64,000 nt of DNA from Microglena sp. YARC. Lineage: Eukaryota > Chlorophyta > Chlorophyceae > Chlamydomonadales > Chlamydomonadaceae. The translations under genes were made by a program, and so were the position numbers. The DNA is taken from contig CM039464.1 of assembly GCA_022414725.1 (NCBI GenBank), positions 33,315,218 to 33,379,217 of the forward strand. Reading direction: 5' to 3'. Below the pieces are notes generated by a model. It had not been told where the DNA came from. It ran no database searches and saw only the letters and a program-made list of their open reading frames with translations. Below are positions 34,455 to 46,139 of the stretch, piece by piece; the stretch's first letter is position 1; each line of letters starts with the position of its first letter.

Positions 34455-35258
34455 AAAATGAAGAAAGAGGTCCAGACCCTAGCCATGTAAAGTGTCAAAA
34501 TTAAGCAAGAGGTCCAGACCCTAGCCATGTAAAGTGTCAAAATTAAGCAAGAGGTCCAGACCCTAGCCATGTAAAGTGTCAAAATTAAGCAAGAGGTCCA
34601 GACCCTAGCCATGTAAAGTGTCAAAATTAAGCAAGAGGTCCAGACCCTAGCCATGTAAAGTGTCAAAATTAAGCAAGAGGTCCAGACCCTAGCCATGTAA
34701 AGTGTCAAAATTAAGCAAGAGGTCCAGACCCTAGCCATGTAAAGTGTCAAAATTAAGCAAGAGGTCCAGACCCTAGCCATGTAAAGTGTCAAAATTAAGC
34801 AAGAGGTCCAGACCCTAGCCATGTAAAGTGTCAAAATTAAGCAAGAGGTCCAGACCCTAGCCATGTAAAGTGTCAAAATTAAGCAAGAGGTCCAGACCCT
34901 AGCCATGTAAAGTGTCAAAATTAAGCAAGAGGTCCAGACCCTAGCCATGTAAAGTGTCAAAATTAAGCAAGAGGTCCAGACCCTAGCCATGTAAAGTGTC
35001 AAAATTAAGCAAGAGGTCCAGACCCTAGCCATGTAAAGTGTCAAAATTAAGCAAGAGGTCCAGACCCTAGCCATGTAAAGTGTCAAAATTAAGCAAGAGG
35101 TCCAGACCCTAGCCATGTAAAGTGTCAAAATTAAGCAAGAGGTCCAGACCCTAGCCATGTAAAAGTGTCAAAATTAAGCAAGAGGTCCAGACCCTAGCCA
35201 TGTAAAGTGTCAAAATTAAGCAAGAGGTCCAGACCCTAGCCATGTAAAGTGTCAACAT
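34455..35258. repeat. 42-bp minisatellite, about 19 near-identical units
   Basis: Unit: ccagaccctagccatgtaaa, gtgtcaaaattaagcaagaggt. It is highly homogeneous. Because 42 is divisible by 3 a long ORF (MARVWTSCLILTLY repeat) appears on the minus strand; this is not a gene. Confidence 0.92.
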
Positions 35259-35329
35259 GAAGTACTGCTTTTGGCAATCCATGTGTTTGACTCACAGCAT
35301 TGACCGCATCCTGAGTGGGGTGGGTGAGT

Positions 35330-35580
35330 TGAGATGGGGTGAGTTTTTATGGGGTGAGTTGAAAGGGGGTGGGGTGGGGTGAGGAAAGATGATTGGGTCA
35401 AGGGCCATCGGGGCTTGGTGGTGGGTGGTGGGTGGGGGGCGTGGGGCAAGGGGGCGTGGGGTGGGTGGGGGGAGGAGGGAGGAGGAGGAGGGAGGAGGGA
35501 GGAGGGAGGAGGGAGGAGGGAGGAGGGAGGAGGGAGGAGGGAGGAGGGAGGAGGGAGAAGGGAGGAGAGGGAGGGGATGG
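35330..35580. repeat. GGAGGGA / GTGGGG tract
   Basis: Purine-rich repeats, with (gggagga)n at 35470-35560; G-quadruplex-prone on the plus strand. Confidence 0.75.
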
Positions 35581-35699
35581 TGGGGTGGTGGGGGGTGGGG
35601 TGCTTCACCTCCGGGGAAATATGGCCGCTCATGCTCAGGTGCCTGCAGGAACAAGTGGGTAGGTAGCATGGGAGGAAAAACGTGAAAAAGTGCAATATA

Positions 35700-36410
35700 T
35701 ATGTTTATATGTGTATATTAGTACGGTAGCCGGTGTGGCCGGTGGCCACACCTACTCTCACGAAGACCCCCCCCCCCCCCCCAATCAGACTCCGCTAAAA
35801 GCATCGGACCTGCTTCCCTGCCACCTCAGCTGTGATGGATAGTCGACCCCACTGAAAAAGCTGAACCTGCGCAATCGCAACTGTACATAACTAAAGCTTC
35901 TTCTTAGCGAGCATGTATTCAGTTCGGCCGAAGAACAATCCTGTTCACCGCAACTGCTCCCGAAGTCAACTCGATCTGAGACTTGGAAACATCGCTAGGT
36001 TCATCCATTCAACTTTGCCGCGTGCTCGCTATAGCACAATGCACAGCGACGACATGTTTCTCGATGCAGTGGGAAGAAGTTGCAGTCAAGTTGCTGATTT
36101 GAGATGTTCGGTCAAGTCAGGGCGAGAATTCTCAGCGAGATTTTTCAATCGGTCAACTTTGATGCGTGCTTGCTATGGCGCAATGCGGAGCGACATGTTT
36201 CTCAATGCAGTGGGAAGAATTTGCAGTCAATCAGGCAGAAGTTGAAGCAGGAGGGATTAAAAGCGGGAATTGGCTGGGCGGGAATTGGCTGGGCGGGAAT
36301 TCGGTTAAGTCGGTTACGCGATGACACCACCACGACCACGACCACGACCGCCATGATTTCTTTATATATATATATTTTTTTTATATATTTATATGTTTAT
36401 ATATATTTCC
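35700..36410 (+). mobile_element. (TA)n-flanked mobile element, copy C (internally deleted)
   Basis: Begins after tatatatgtttatatgtgta with tagtacggtagccggtgtgg and ends ccacgaccgccatgattt next to tatatata. Compared with copy A, about 430 bp are missing between the ORF's CSQ codons (36230) and tcaggcagaagttgaagcag, with a short tca microhomology at the break. It lies in an intron of the minus-strand gene. Confidence 0.7.
35913..36245 (+). pseudogene. Truncated copy of the element's conserved ORF
   Basis: Matches the ORF of copies A and B up to CSQ, then reads SGRS because of the internal deletion. It is a broken copy, with no evidence of function. Confidence 0.45.
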
Positions 36411-36421
36411 CTGGCACCTAC

Positions 36422-36699
36422 CATGGAGTCGGCCTTCAATGTAGCCGCAGAGCGTGGGGTAGCAGGAGGCTGCTTGACTGGTGCTGACCTTCCGTTGCCT
36501 TGCCCACCACCTGCACCACCACCTGCACTGGCAGCTGCACCACTAGCTACACTACCAGCTGCACTGCTAGCTTGCAGGAGGGGGCTGGCAATGTGTGGAA
36601 GAGGCGCCAGGACAAGGCGGCACACCTGGGCCCAGTCGCCATGCGCAGCATGAGGGGGGCCTTTGCCTATTATGAACGACTCACCCACTGCACTTTGAC
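36422..36699 (-). CDS. POLQ: Pol theta gene exon: after motif VI
   Basis: Acceptor cattcag|gtcaaa, donor ccatg|gtaggt; 278 nt, phase 1 in, phase 0 out. It reads GQSAVGESFIIGKGPP directly after GRAGRA, as in GRAGRAG-x-x-x-GESxLI of Pol theta. It then continues RLVLAPLPHIASPLLQ and an Ala/Gly/Ser-rich insertion to KADSM. Confidence 0.82.
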
Positions 36700-36809
36700 C
36701 TGAATGTTTGAAGTGGGGTGTGTGTGACGTGTGTGACGTGTGTGAGTGTGTGTGTGTGTGTGGGGTGTGTGTGTGTGTGTGGGTGGGTGGGGTGGGGTGG
36801 GGGGGCATG

Positions 36810-36880
36810 CGGGGAGCCTTTCTCGATTATGAACGCTCACCCACTGCACTTTGACCTATATATGTTTGAAGTGGGGTGTG
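36810..36880. repeat. Copy of the 5' edge of the 36699 exon
   Basis: ttatgaacgctcacccactg cactttgacc repeats the acceptor and first codons of the adjacent exon, separated by a gtgtgtg tract. Confidence 0.8.
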
Positions 36881-36939
36881 AGGTGTGTGTGGGGTGTGGG
36901 GCATGCGGCGGGCCTCCTAATAGGGCGTTAGGCGTACCA

Positions 36940-37892
<953 letters not shown>

Positions 37893-37899
37893 TCAAAGT

Positions 37900-38415
37900 G
37901 TACGGCACATGGTGAGTACAAAGGGCAGCACATAGGGCACATGGTGAGTACAAAGGGCAGTACATAGGGCACATGGTGAGTACAAAGGGCAGTACATAAG
38001 GCACATGGTGAGTACACAGGGCAGTACATAGGGCACATGGTGAGTCCAAAGGGCAGTACATAAGGCACATGGTGAGTACAAAGGGCAGTGCATAGGGCAC
38101 ATGGTGAGTACAAAGGGCAGTACATAAGGCACATGGTGAGTACAAAGGGCAGTACATAAGGCACATGGTGAGTACACAGGGCAGTACATAGGGCACATGG
38201 TGAGTCCAAAGGGCAGTACATAAGGCACATGGTGAGTACAAAGGGCAGTACATAGGGCACATGGTGAGTACAAAGGGCAGTACATAGGGCACATGGTGAG
38301 TACAAAGGGCAGTACATAAGGCACATGGTGAGTACGAAGGGCAGTACATAGGGCACATGGTGAGTACAAAGGGCAGTACATAGGGCATATGGTGAGTACA
38401 AAAGGCAGTACATGG
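37900..38415. repeat. 31-bp minisatellite, about 16 units
   Basis: Unit ggcacatggtgagtacaaag ggcagtacata. Because 31 is not divisible by 3, all three frames cycle through the unit, giving a 31-residue period in spurious ORFs. Confidence 0.9.
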
Positions 38416-38690
38416 GGCACATAGTGTGTATCATCATCATCATCATCATAATAATCATAATCATAATCAACATCACCAACATTATCATCATTATTGCTCC
38501 CATCAACATCACTCTTCTCCTCCCCACAATCACCATCCTCCTCCTCCTCCTCCTCCTCCTAATATTAAAACAACCTGAGCCACTCTACCTATCAATCCCC
38601 CCAGCAAGGTGCTGCTATGACCCCCGACAGCATCGTCGTCATTATCATCATCACCATCATCATCATCTCCTTATCAATCTCTCAAGGATG
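38415..38690. repeat. CAT/CCT microsatellites
   Basis: (atc)n, (aataat)n and (cct)n stretches; no exon recognised. Confidence 0.75.
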
Positions 38691-39440
38691 GTGTTGCCCC
38701 CAGGGGGTGATAGTAGTGTTGTGTGGGTGAGAATGGGTGTAGGGGGAAGGGATGATGCAACTCTACCTATCAATCCCTCAAGCAAGTTGTTGCTATGACC
38801 CCCAGGGGGTGACGGTAGTGTTGTGTGGGTGAGGATGAGTGTAGTGTTGTGAGGATGGGTGTAGGGGGAAGGGATGATGCAACTCTACCTATCAATCTTT
38901 CAAGCAAGTTGTTGATATGACCCCCAGGGGGTGATGGTAGTGTTGTGTGGGTGAGGATGGGTGTAGGGGGAAGGGATGATGCAACTCTACCTATCAATCT
39001 TTCAAGCAAGTTGTTGATACGACCCCCAGGGGGTGATGGTAGTGTTGTGTGGGTGAGGATGGGTGTAGGGGGAAGGGATGATGCAACTCTACCTATCAAT
39101 CTTTCAAGCAAGTTGTTGATATGACCCCCAGGGGGTGATGGTAGTGTTGTGTGGGTGAGGATGAGTGTAGGGTTGTGAGGATGGGTGTAGGGGGAAGGGA
39201 TGATGCAACTCTACCTATCAATCTTTCAAGCAAGTTGTTGATACGACCCCCAGGGGGTGATGGTAGTGTTGTGTGGGTGAGGATGGGTGTAGGGGGAAGG
39301 GATGATGCAACTCTACCTATCAATCTCTCAAGCAAGTTGTTGATATGGCCCCCAGGGGGTGATGGTAGTGTTGTGTGGGTGAGCATGGGTGTAGGGTTTT
39401 GAGGATGGGTGTAGGTTAAAGGCGGGAGGGGAGATGCAAC
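38690..39440. repeat. Exon-edge tandem array (3' edge of the 39446 exon)
   Basis: Seven copies, about 102-122 bp apart, of ctctacctatcaatctttca agcaagttgttg plus gacccccagggggtga. On the sense strand each copy reads NLLERLI followed by a g|gtagag donor. The copies are clean and the frame is kept in all. Confidence 0.9.
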
Positions 39441-39445
39441 TCTAC

Positions 39446-39661
39446 CTATCAATCTTTCCAGCAAGGTGTTGCTATGACCGCCCATAGCTACCCGCAGCTC
39501 CTCTATCAACGACAGCCTGGCAGCCACTTTGTCAGCTGGAGCTGCTCCCTCCTGTCCAAGCTGTCCAGGGAGGAGGTCGGCAATCAGAGAGGCACAGCTC
39601 TGGCAAGCGGCACGGCCCGCACAGAAGACCAAGGTGCTATGCTGCTCGGAGGCAACCTCAG
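39446..39661 (-). CDS. POLQ: Pol theta gene exon: helicase motif IV
   Basis: Acceptor tatgcag|ctgagg, donor gatag|gtagag; 216 nt, phase 1 at both ends. It reads AEVASEQHSTLVFCAGRAAC (motif IV TLVFC), then SLIADLLPGQ and a helix ending LLERLI. It joins in phase to LVHLI of the preceding exon and to DGVGYHHAG of the next. Confidence 0.88.
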
Positions 39662-39674
39662 CTGCATATGAAAG

Positions 39675-40080
39675 GGTGTGTTTGTGTGTGTATGTGAGTG
39701 GGTGGTGGGTGGGTGGGTGGGTGGGTGAGTGGGTGGGTAGGTATGTGAGTGGGTGGGTGTGTGGGTGTGTGGGTGTGTGGGTGTGTGGGTGAGTGGGTAT
39801 GTGGGGTGGGGTGAGTATGTGGGTGGGTGGGTGGGTATGTGAGTAGGTGGGTGAGTGGGTATGTGGGGGTGGGTGGGTGGGTATGTGGGTGTGGTGGGTG
39901 AGTGTGTGTGTGTATGTGAGTGGGTGGGTGGGTAGGTGGGTGGGGTGTTTGTGTGTGTATGTGAGTGGGTGGGTGGTGTGGTAGGAGTGTGTGTGTGTGT
40001 GTCTGGGTGGGTGGGTGGTGGTGGTGGTGTGTGGGGGGGTATGTGCGTGTGTGTGTGCGTGTGTGTAGGTGTGTGTGTGC
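39675..40080. repeat. GTGGGT-rich tract
   Basis: gtgggtgggtgtgtgggtga strings. On the sense strand it is a CCCAC-rich pyrimidine tract upstream of the acceptor at 39661. Confidence 0.8.
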
Positions 40081-40129
40081 ACTCACTCTCACTCCTCACT
40101 CACTCCCACTCACTCCCACTACAACACTC

Positions 40130-40510
40130 TACACCTACCAACAAGGGTGAACCAGGCCATCTTTGTCCCTGCTGCTGCATGATGCAGGCACTTCTTTCTT
40201 GGATGAGTGGGTGGGTGAGTGGGTGGGTGAGTGAGTGACAGGGTGGGACGGAGGGGGGAGAGGCGCTTGGATACAAGCTGGGTGGGTGGGGTGGATGGGT
40301 GAGTGGGAGGGTGATATGGGGGGGGGAGGGGATGGGACACAAACTGGGGGGTAATGGGTTGAGTGGGTGGGGTGAGTGATAGGGGGGAGAGGGTATGGGG
40401 GGGGATGGGTGAGACTTTATGTAGCTTGGCGTCAGAAAGCCCATCCATGGCCTCTCCACCTACCGACAAGGTGAACCAGGCCATATTTGTCTCTGCTGAT
40501 GCATGATGTT
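40130..40510. repeat. Copies of the 3' edge of the 41157 exon
   Basis: 40133-40200 and 40455-40508 repeat ggtgaaccaggccatctttg and the following cct-gctgctgcatgatgcagg. A third copy is at 40962-41015. Each retains the g|gtaggt-type donor region on the sense strand. Confidence 0.82.
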
Positions 40511-40560
40511 GAGATTATGAATTGGCATGACTTGTTGAACCCTGCGCCTTTCCTGGGTGA

Positions 40561-40771
40561 TGGTAATGATAACGCCTGGTGGGGCGTGGTGTTAAGGGAG
40601 CCCTTTGTACGCGGGTAGGGAGTGGTCTTATACCTGAACTGGACAAGCTACCATCGCGGTTGACAACGACCTGCAACGCCAAGAGCTGCCGAAGGGGGAA
40701 TCAAACCCCCAACTCTTCATTCTCAAAGTGATTTGGTCTACCACTAGACCAACGTATATCACTGAAAGGGG
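40561..40771 (-). mobile_element. tRNA-derived SINE, copy 1 with target-site duplication
   Basis: Flanked by a perfect 13-bp direct repeat ctttcctgggtga (40548-40560 and 40772-40784). On the minus strand the head has an A box like tggtctagtggtag and a B box like ggtttgattcc; the tail ends gcgttatcattacc. The acceptor stem does not pair, so it is not a functional tRNA gene. Confidence 0.85.
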
Positions 40772-40961
40772 CTTTCCTGGGTGAAAGTACTGGGGGTCGA
40801 GCTGGGTAGGGGATTGACTCGATTCAGGTGCTGGGTAGCGATTTGGGTCTGAGAGCTAGAATCTCAAATCGGGTCTCATATAGCGACAATTTTGGCCTAA
40901 ACGGGGTCTCTATGGTGGTCGCATTAAACAGGGGGGAAACCAATCCCTGCTCTACACCTAC

Positions 40962-41020
40962 CAATGAGGTGAACCAGGCCATCTTTGTCCCTACTGCTGC
41001 ATGATGCAGGCAGTCCTTAC
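40962..41020. repeat. Third copy of the 3' edge of the 41157 exon
   Basis: aatgaggtgaaccaggccat and gcatgatgcaggcag repeat the end of the exon at 41157-41264. Confidence 0.8.
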
Positions 41021-41156
41021 TTGGATGAGTGGGTGAGTGGGTGAGTGACAGGGTGTTATTGTGTGTGTGTTATTCTGTGTGTGTGTGCACTCACTCTCAC
41101 TCCTCACTCACTCCCACTCACTCTCACTCACTCTCACTACTACAGCCTTCACCTAC

Positions 41157-41264
41157 CAATAAGGTGAACCAGGCCATCTTTGTCCCTGCTGCTGCATGAT
41201 GCAGGCAGTTCTCGCAACTCTATGAAAGGCTCCACCATGTCCGGATTTCCTTTCGTCACTTTTG
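41157..41264 (-). CDS. POLQ: Pol theta gene exon before motif IV
   Basis: Acceptor tttgcag|caaaag, donor ttattg|gtaggt; 108 nt, phase 1 at both ends. It reads [20 protein letters not shown] and KDGLVHLI, matching the region between motif III and motif IV in Pol theta (RELPxS...DGLVHL). An alternative acceptor slightly upstream keeps the same phase. Confidence 0.78.
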
Positions 41265-41334
41265 CTGCAAAGTGGGAGAAAGTGCATATGTTAGCATGAG
41301 CCCTGGGTAGTGAGCGTGGGAGTGGGAGTGGGAG

Positions 41335-41722
<388 letters not shown>

Positions 41723-41799
41723 GAAAGGGCACACAAAGTTTGTTTTTATGGATAACAACAAAAAGAGTGTGAGAAGAAGAATAAAATAGCAATAATAAT

Positions 41800-42350
41800 A
41801 ATAATATCACATCACATCACATCACATCACATCACATCACATTGCATTCCATTCCATTGTCACATGCAGGCCACTGTTGACGCAAAAGAAGCCGGCTCCA
41901 AAGCATCGGGGGGAGTCTTCGAACCATTATCCATGATAGGTTATATGGTTATAGCGTGCCATGCCATCCCATCCCATCCCATCCCATTCCATCCCATCCC
42001 ATCCGGTCCCATCCCACCCCGTCCCATCCCATCCCATCCCATCCCATCCCATCCCATCCCACCCCATCCCATCCCATCCCATCCCATCCCATCCCACCCC
42101 ATCCCATCCCACCCCGTCCCATCCCACCCTATCCCATCTCATCACATCCCACCCCGTCCCATCCCACCCCATCCCATCCCACCCCGTCCCATCCCACCCC
42201 ATCCCATCCCAACTCATCCCATCCCACCCCGTCCCATCCCACCCCATTCTATCCCATCCCATCCCACCCCCATCCCATCCCACCCCATCCCACCCCCATG
42301 CCAGCCCAGCCCAGCCCAGCCCTGCCCAGCCCAGCCCAGCCCAGCACATC
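41800..42350. repeat. (ATCAC)n and (CATCC)n pentanucleotide arrays
   Basis: (atcac)n at 41806-41850, then catcc/cacc(c)c arrays at 41962-42298, then ccagc repeats. Confidence 0.9.
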
Positions 42351-42434
42351 CTGTACCTCTTCAGGTAGCCATGTTTAGTGAGGGTCGTTACAGTTGGACA
42401 TGTGTGTACCACACACTCGATGCATATTGTTTCA

Positions 42435-42560
42435 GGTGGGGGGTAGGCCAAATAGGCTAAAAGGATTTGCCCGATTGTGACAAGAGTGGCCAAAACGAAA
42501 AAGCACTGATGAACTGAACCCAAGACAATATGTTTACCAACGGGGGCCCTGAGTTCATGA
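42435..42560 (+). repeat. Dispersed repeat of about 130 bp, copy 2
   Basis: Shares ggtaggcc, aggctaaa, ttgccc, aaaagcactgatgaactg and ttaccaacgggggccctg with 45458-45597. Confidence 0.65.
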
Positions 42561-42619
42561 AAATCATTTATATGATTATAATTAAATCAGCATCCCATGG
42601 CTTCAGGTGTAGTGAGGGT

Positions 42620-42750
42620 CACGAGCTGACCCACGCTTTTTAGCCACGATTTTTACCCACGATTTTAGCCACCTTTTTTAGACTCTATTTTAGCCACGAT
42701 TGTTAGCCATGATTTGTAGCCACCATTTTTTAGCCACGATTTGTACCCAC
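42620..42750. repeat. Copies of the 3' edge of the 42751 exon
   Basis: Six short copies of tagccacgatttttacccac-type sequence. Each gives a g|gtgggta-like donor on the sense strand. Confidence 0.7.
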
Positions 42751-42873
42751 CATTCTTAGCGCTCACAAATCCAATTTCTGCTTGCGTTGTTTTTGCTCCA
42801 GCCTCCTTTTCTCTTGCTGCCTCGGCAGTGGCAGCAGACATCTCAGAGATACTCAGCTTCCTGTAAACCTTAC
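42751..42873 (-). CDS. POLQ: Pol theta gene exon after motif III
   Basis: Acceptor catgtag|gtaagg, donor aagaatg|gtgggt; 123 nt, phase 1 at both ends. It reads GKVYRKLSISEMSAATAEAA and EKEAGAKTTQAEIGF. Position and phase fit the VGxxxY segment after the motif III region of Pol theta. The 5' edge is repeated three more times at 42985-43425. Confidence 0.68.
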
Positions 42874-42894
42874 CTACATGAAAAAGAAGAAGAA

Positions 42895-42926
42895 GAGTGT
42901 GGGTGGATGCGGGTGTGTGTGTGGAT

Positions 42927-42969
<43 letters not shown>

Positions 42970-43091
42970 GGGGGGGGGGGCTGCCTCAGCAGTGGCAGCA
43001 GACATCTCAGAGATACTCAGCTTCTGGTAAACCTTACCTACATGAAAAAAGAAGAAGAAGAGTGTGGGTGGATGCGGGTGGGTGGGTGGAT

Positions 43092-43169
<78 letters not shown>

Positions 43170-43273
43170 TCAGCAGTGGCAGCAGACATCTCTGAGATAC
43201 TCAGCTTCTGGTAAACCTTACCTACATGAAAAAGAAGAAGAAGAGTGTGGTGGATGCGGGTGGGTGGGTGGAT

Positions 43274-43312
<39 letters not shown>

Positions 43313-43425
43313 GTGTGTGTGGGTGTGTGTGTGGGTGGGTGGGGGCGTGTGTGTGTGCCGCCTCAGCAGTGGCAGCAGACATATCTGAGATACTCAGCTT
43401 CCGGTAAACCTTACCTGCATGTCGT
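42895..43425. repeat. Exon-edge tandem array (5' edge of the 42873 exon)
   Basis: Three further copies of cagtggcagcagacatctca gagatactcag with aaaccttacctacatg, separated by (gt)n and G homopolymers. Every copy keeps an atgtag|gtaagg-like acceptor and the YRKLSISEMSAAT reading. Confidence 0.88.
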
Positions 43426-43439
43426 GGGTTGTTTTTTAT

Positions 43440-43740
43440 GTGTGTGTGGTGGTTGGGGGGATTGGGGAAGGATTTTGATCATGTGGGTGGGGGTGCATTT
43501 TCATGAGTGTTATTGCAAGGGTGGATTGTGTGTGTGGGGGGTGGATGTGGGGGGTGGATGTGTGTGTGGGGGTGGAGGTGAGGGGTGTGGGGGGTGTTTG
43601 TGTGTGGGGTGTGTGTGTGTGGGGGGGGTGTTTGTGTGTGTGTGTGTGGGGGTGGGGTGGGGGTGGGGGGGGAGGTGGGGTGTGCGTGGGCTGTGTTTGT
43701 GTGTGTGGGGTGCTTGTGTGTGGGGGGGGGAAGGGACTAA
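43440..43740. repeat. GTGTGGGG-rich tract
   Basis: Low complexity on the plus strand; ORFs are artefacts. Confidence 0.75.
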
Positions 43741-43973
43741 GGTGGTGCCAGGGGAAAGGTGATGCAAGGCAAAAGGTGGTGCAAGGCAAAAGGTGGTGCA
43801 AGGCAAGGCATGTAGATGGCGCACACACTTCCACTTACCCTACACTCTTCCACTTACCCCACCCTCGCCCACTTACCCATACTATGCCACTCACCCCACA
43901 CTATACATATCACCCCACAATATACCACTAACCCACACTCCACCGAATTTCCGTCAAATTTACAACAACTTAC

Positions 43974-44196
43974 CCGCAAACACAGCAAACTCCGTGAGAA
44001 GTACTGGCCTAAAGTTTGTCATAAACAGGCGAGCATCCAGCCAGCTGCACATTGAATCCAATCCACCCATGGTGGCCGACATGCAGATGATCTGGGGGCG
44101 AGGACCCCCTGGCTTGCCTAGGGTAACAGCGTGCATTATTTTGGACAGGCACAGCTCCAGAGGTAGTCCACGTTGAGGGTCGGATACCATATGGGC
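43974..44196 (-). CDS. POLQ: Pol theta gene exon: second half of DEAH box and motif III
   Basis: Acceptor acccag|gcccat, donor ttgcgg|gtaagt; 223 nt, phase 0 in, phase 1 out. It starts AHMVSDPQRGLPLELCLSKI so that the DE of the previous exon plus AH forms the Walker B DEAH box. It continues GPRPQIICMSAT (motif III), then SWLDARLFMTNFRPVLLTE, a typical Pol theta stretch. Confidence 0.93.
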
Positions 44197-44199
44197 CTG

Positions 44200-44950
44200 G
44201 GTTCGGTGGGATGGGGTGGGGTTGGGGTTGGGTTGGTGGGGTTGGGTGGGGTTGGGTGGGGTTGGGTGGGGTGGGGGTGGGGGTGGGTTGGGTGGGGTGG
44301 GGTTGGGTGGGGTGGGGTGGGGCGGTGGTGGGGTGGGGTGGGGTGGGGTTGGGTGGGGTGGGGTTGGGTGGGTTAGGTTGGGTGGTTAGGTTGGGTGGGG
44401 TGGGGTGGGGGTGGGTGGGGTGGGGGTGGGTGGGGTTGGGTTGGGTTGGGTGGGGGTGGGTTGGGTTGGGTGGGGTGGGGTGGGATAGGATGTGATGGGA
44501 TGGGATAGGGTGGGATGTGATGTGATGTGATGGGATGGGATGGGATGGGATGGGATGGGATGGGATGGGGATAGGATGGGATGGGATGGGATAGGGTGGG
44601 ATGTGATGGGATGTGATGTGATGGGATGGGGTGGGATGAGATGGGATGGGATGGGATGGGATGGGATAGGGATGGGATGGGAATGGGATGGGATGGGATG
44701 GGATGGGGTGGGGTGGGGTGGGGTGGGCTGGGCTGGGCTGGGCCTGGGCTGGGCTGGGCTGGGGTGGGGTGGGTGGTGGTGGGGTGGGGTGGGGTGGGGT
44801 GGGGTGGAGGGGAGGGGAGGGGAGGGGAGGGAGGGGGGTGAGGGGGGGAGGGGAGGAGGGGAGGGGAGGGGAGGGGAGGGGAGGGAGTGAGGGGAGGGGG
44901 AGGGGAGGGGAGGGGAGGGGGGAGGGGGAGGGGAGGGGAGGGGGAGGCAC
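44200..44950. repeat. GGGTT/GGGAT/GGGGA/GGCTG arrays
   Basis: Successive blocks of tgggg(t)t, tggga, tgggg, gggct and gggga pentamers and hexamers. The plus strand is strongly G-quadruplex-prone, and the sense strand of the intron is correspondingly C-rich. Confidence 0.9.
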
Positions 44951-45238
44951 CCTTTACTGCACCCCCTCCGGCCCCCTTCACACCCATACAGCACCCTTAT
45001 AAGCCACGTAAAAGGGTGTCGAAAACCTTTTACTGCACCCCTCCGGCCCCTTCCCACCCAAAACTTCTACAAAGGCACCCTTATCAGCCACATAAAAGAG
45101 TGCCAAAGAACCCCTAAGTTTTCAGAATAACAGCATTTGTTGGAAGTGAATAAGTTAAATGGATATAGCGCGTCGAGAGGATCACTGTAGACCCTACTTT
45201 GACCCCCTAATTATAATTTCTGGAGGAGACATGGGCCT

Positions 45239-45273
<35 letters not shown>

Positions 45274-45460
45274 TGGGGGGGGGGGGGGATAAGGCAGATT
45301 ACAAAAACTTCCTTGCGCCCCCCCGCCCAAAGACCCCCTAAATTTTCAGAATAACAGCGTTTGTTGGAAGTGAAAAGGAAAATTGAAAACAAAGATCACT
45401 CCTGCCGCTCTTATCTCCCATTATTTACCTGGGGATGGTGCCACCTATGTTGTTGTTGCA
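44950..45460. repeat. Duplicated intronic segment with poly-C/GT tracts
   Basis: accctttactgcaccccctc is repeated at 45029, and cagaataacagc-ttgttggaagtgaa is repeated at 45125 and 45346. A (gt)n and a G tract lie at 45245-45288. No exon recognised. Confidence 0.55.
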
Positions 45461-45597
45461 GTCCAGGGGTAGGCCGGCTAGGCTAAAGGAACTTGCCCAA
45501 CCGAGACAGGAAGGGCTTAACAAGAAAAAGCATTGATGAACTGAACCCCAAACAATCGTTTTACCAACAGGGGCCCTGGGTTTGTGCACCTATATTG
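45458..45597 (+). repeat. Dispersed repeat of about 130 bp, copy 3
   Basis: Starts agtccaggggtaggccggct, ends ccaacaggggccctgggttt; homologous to 42435-42560 and to the reverse of 14098-14220. Confidence 0.65.
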
Positions 45598-45903
45598 ATG
45601 TGAACCTATAAATTATATCATGTACCTATATATATGGCCGTATCCCACCGAAGTAAACCAGATGTCGATCACCTTCACAATTGTTCTCAATGAAGGATCA
45701 GGTATAGCATGTGTTCGACACTGTGTTACAAACGCTAGGCTAATATAGCATGCACCTATATCACTATATGTATTTACCCTGTGTTTGCTGCCGAAGACCT
45801 TTTCTGCACCCCTACCCCCCTGTGTTTGCTCGGTCCAGGGGTAGGGACAGGGTTACAGTCCAAGGGTAGGCCATGTATTGTTCTTGTACTATATTGTTGT
45901 TGC

Positions 45904-46112
45904 TCCTTTCAGTGATATACATTGGTCTAGTGGTAGACCAAATCACTTTGAGGATGAAGAGTCGGGTGTTCGATTCCCCCTTCGGTCGCTCTTGGTGTTG
46001 CAGGTCGTTGTCAACCGCGATGGTAGCTTGTCCAGTTGAGGTAGGAGACCACTCCCCACCCGCGTACGACGGGCTCCCTTAACACCACGCCCCACCAGGT
46101 GTTATCATTACC
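45904..46112 (+). mobile_element. tRNA-derived SINE, copy 2 with target-site duplication
   Basis: Same family as 40561-40771: head cctttcagtgatatac, A box tggtctagtggtag, B box gtgttcgattcc, tail aacaccacgccccaccaggt gttatcattacc. It is flanked by the 9-bp direct repeat tgttgttgc at 45895-45903 and 46113-46121. Confidence 0.85.
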
Positions 46113-46139
46113 TGTTGTTGCGCTGCCATGTGTTTGCTT

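Noticed and set aside
34151..35158. 335-codon ORF MARVWTSCLILTLY repeat
   Set aside because: A 42-bp minisatellite gives an open frame by arithmetic; no homology and no variation pattern expected of a protein.
35609..35642. Possible mini-exon of the Pol theta gene (APEHERPYFPG)
   Set aside because: It has AG and GT boundaries but would break the phase; the exons at 36422 and 33854 already join in phase 0 without it.
40675..40770. Intact tRNA gene
   Set aside because: A and B boxes are present but the acceptor stem does not pair and the body continues into a SINE tail with flanking direct repeats.
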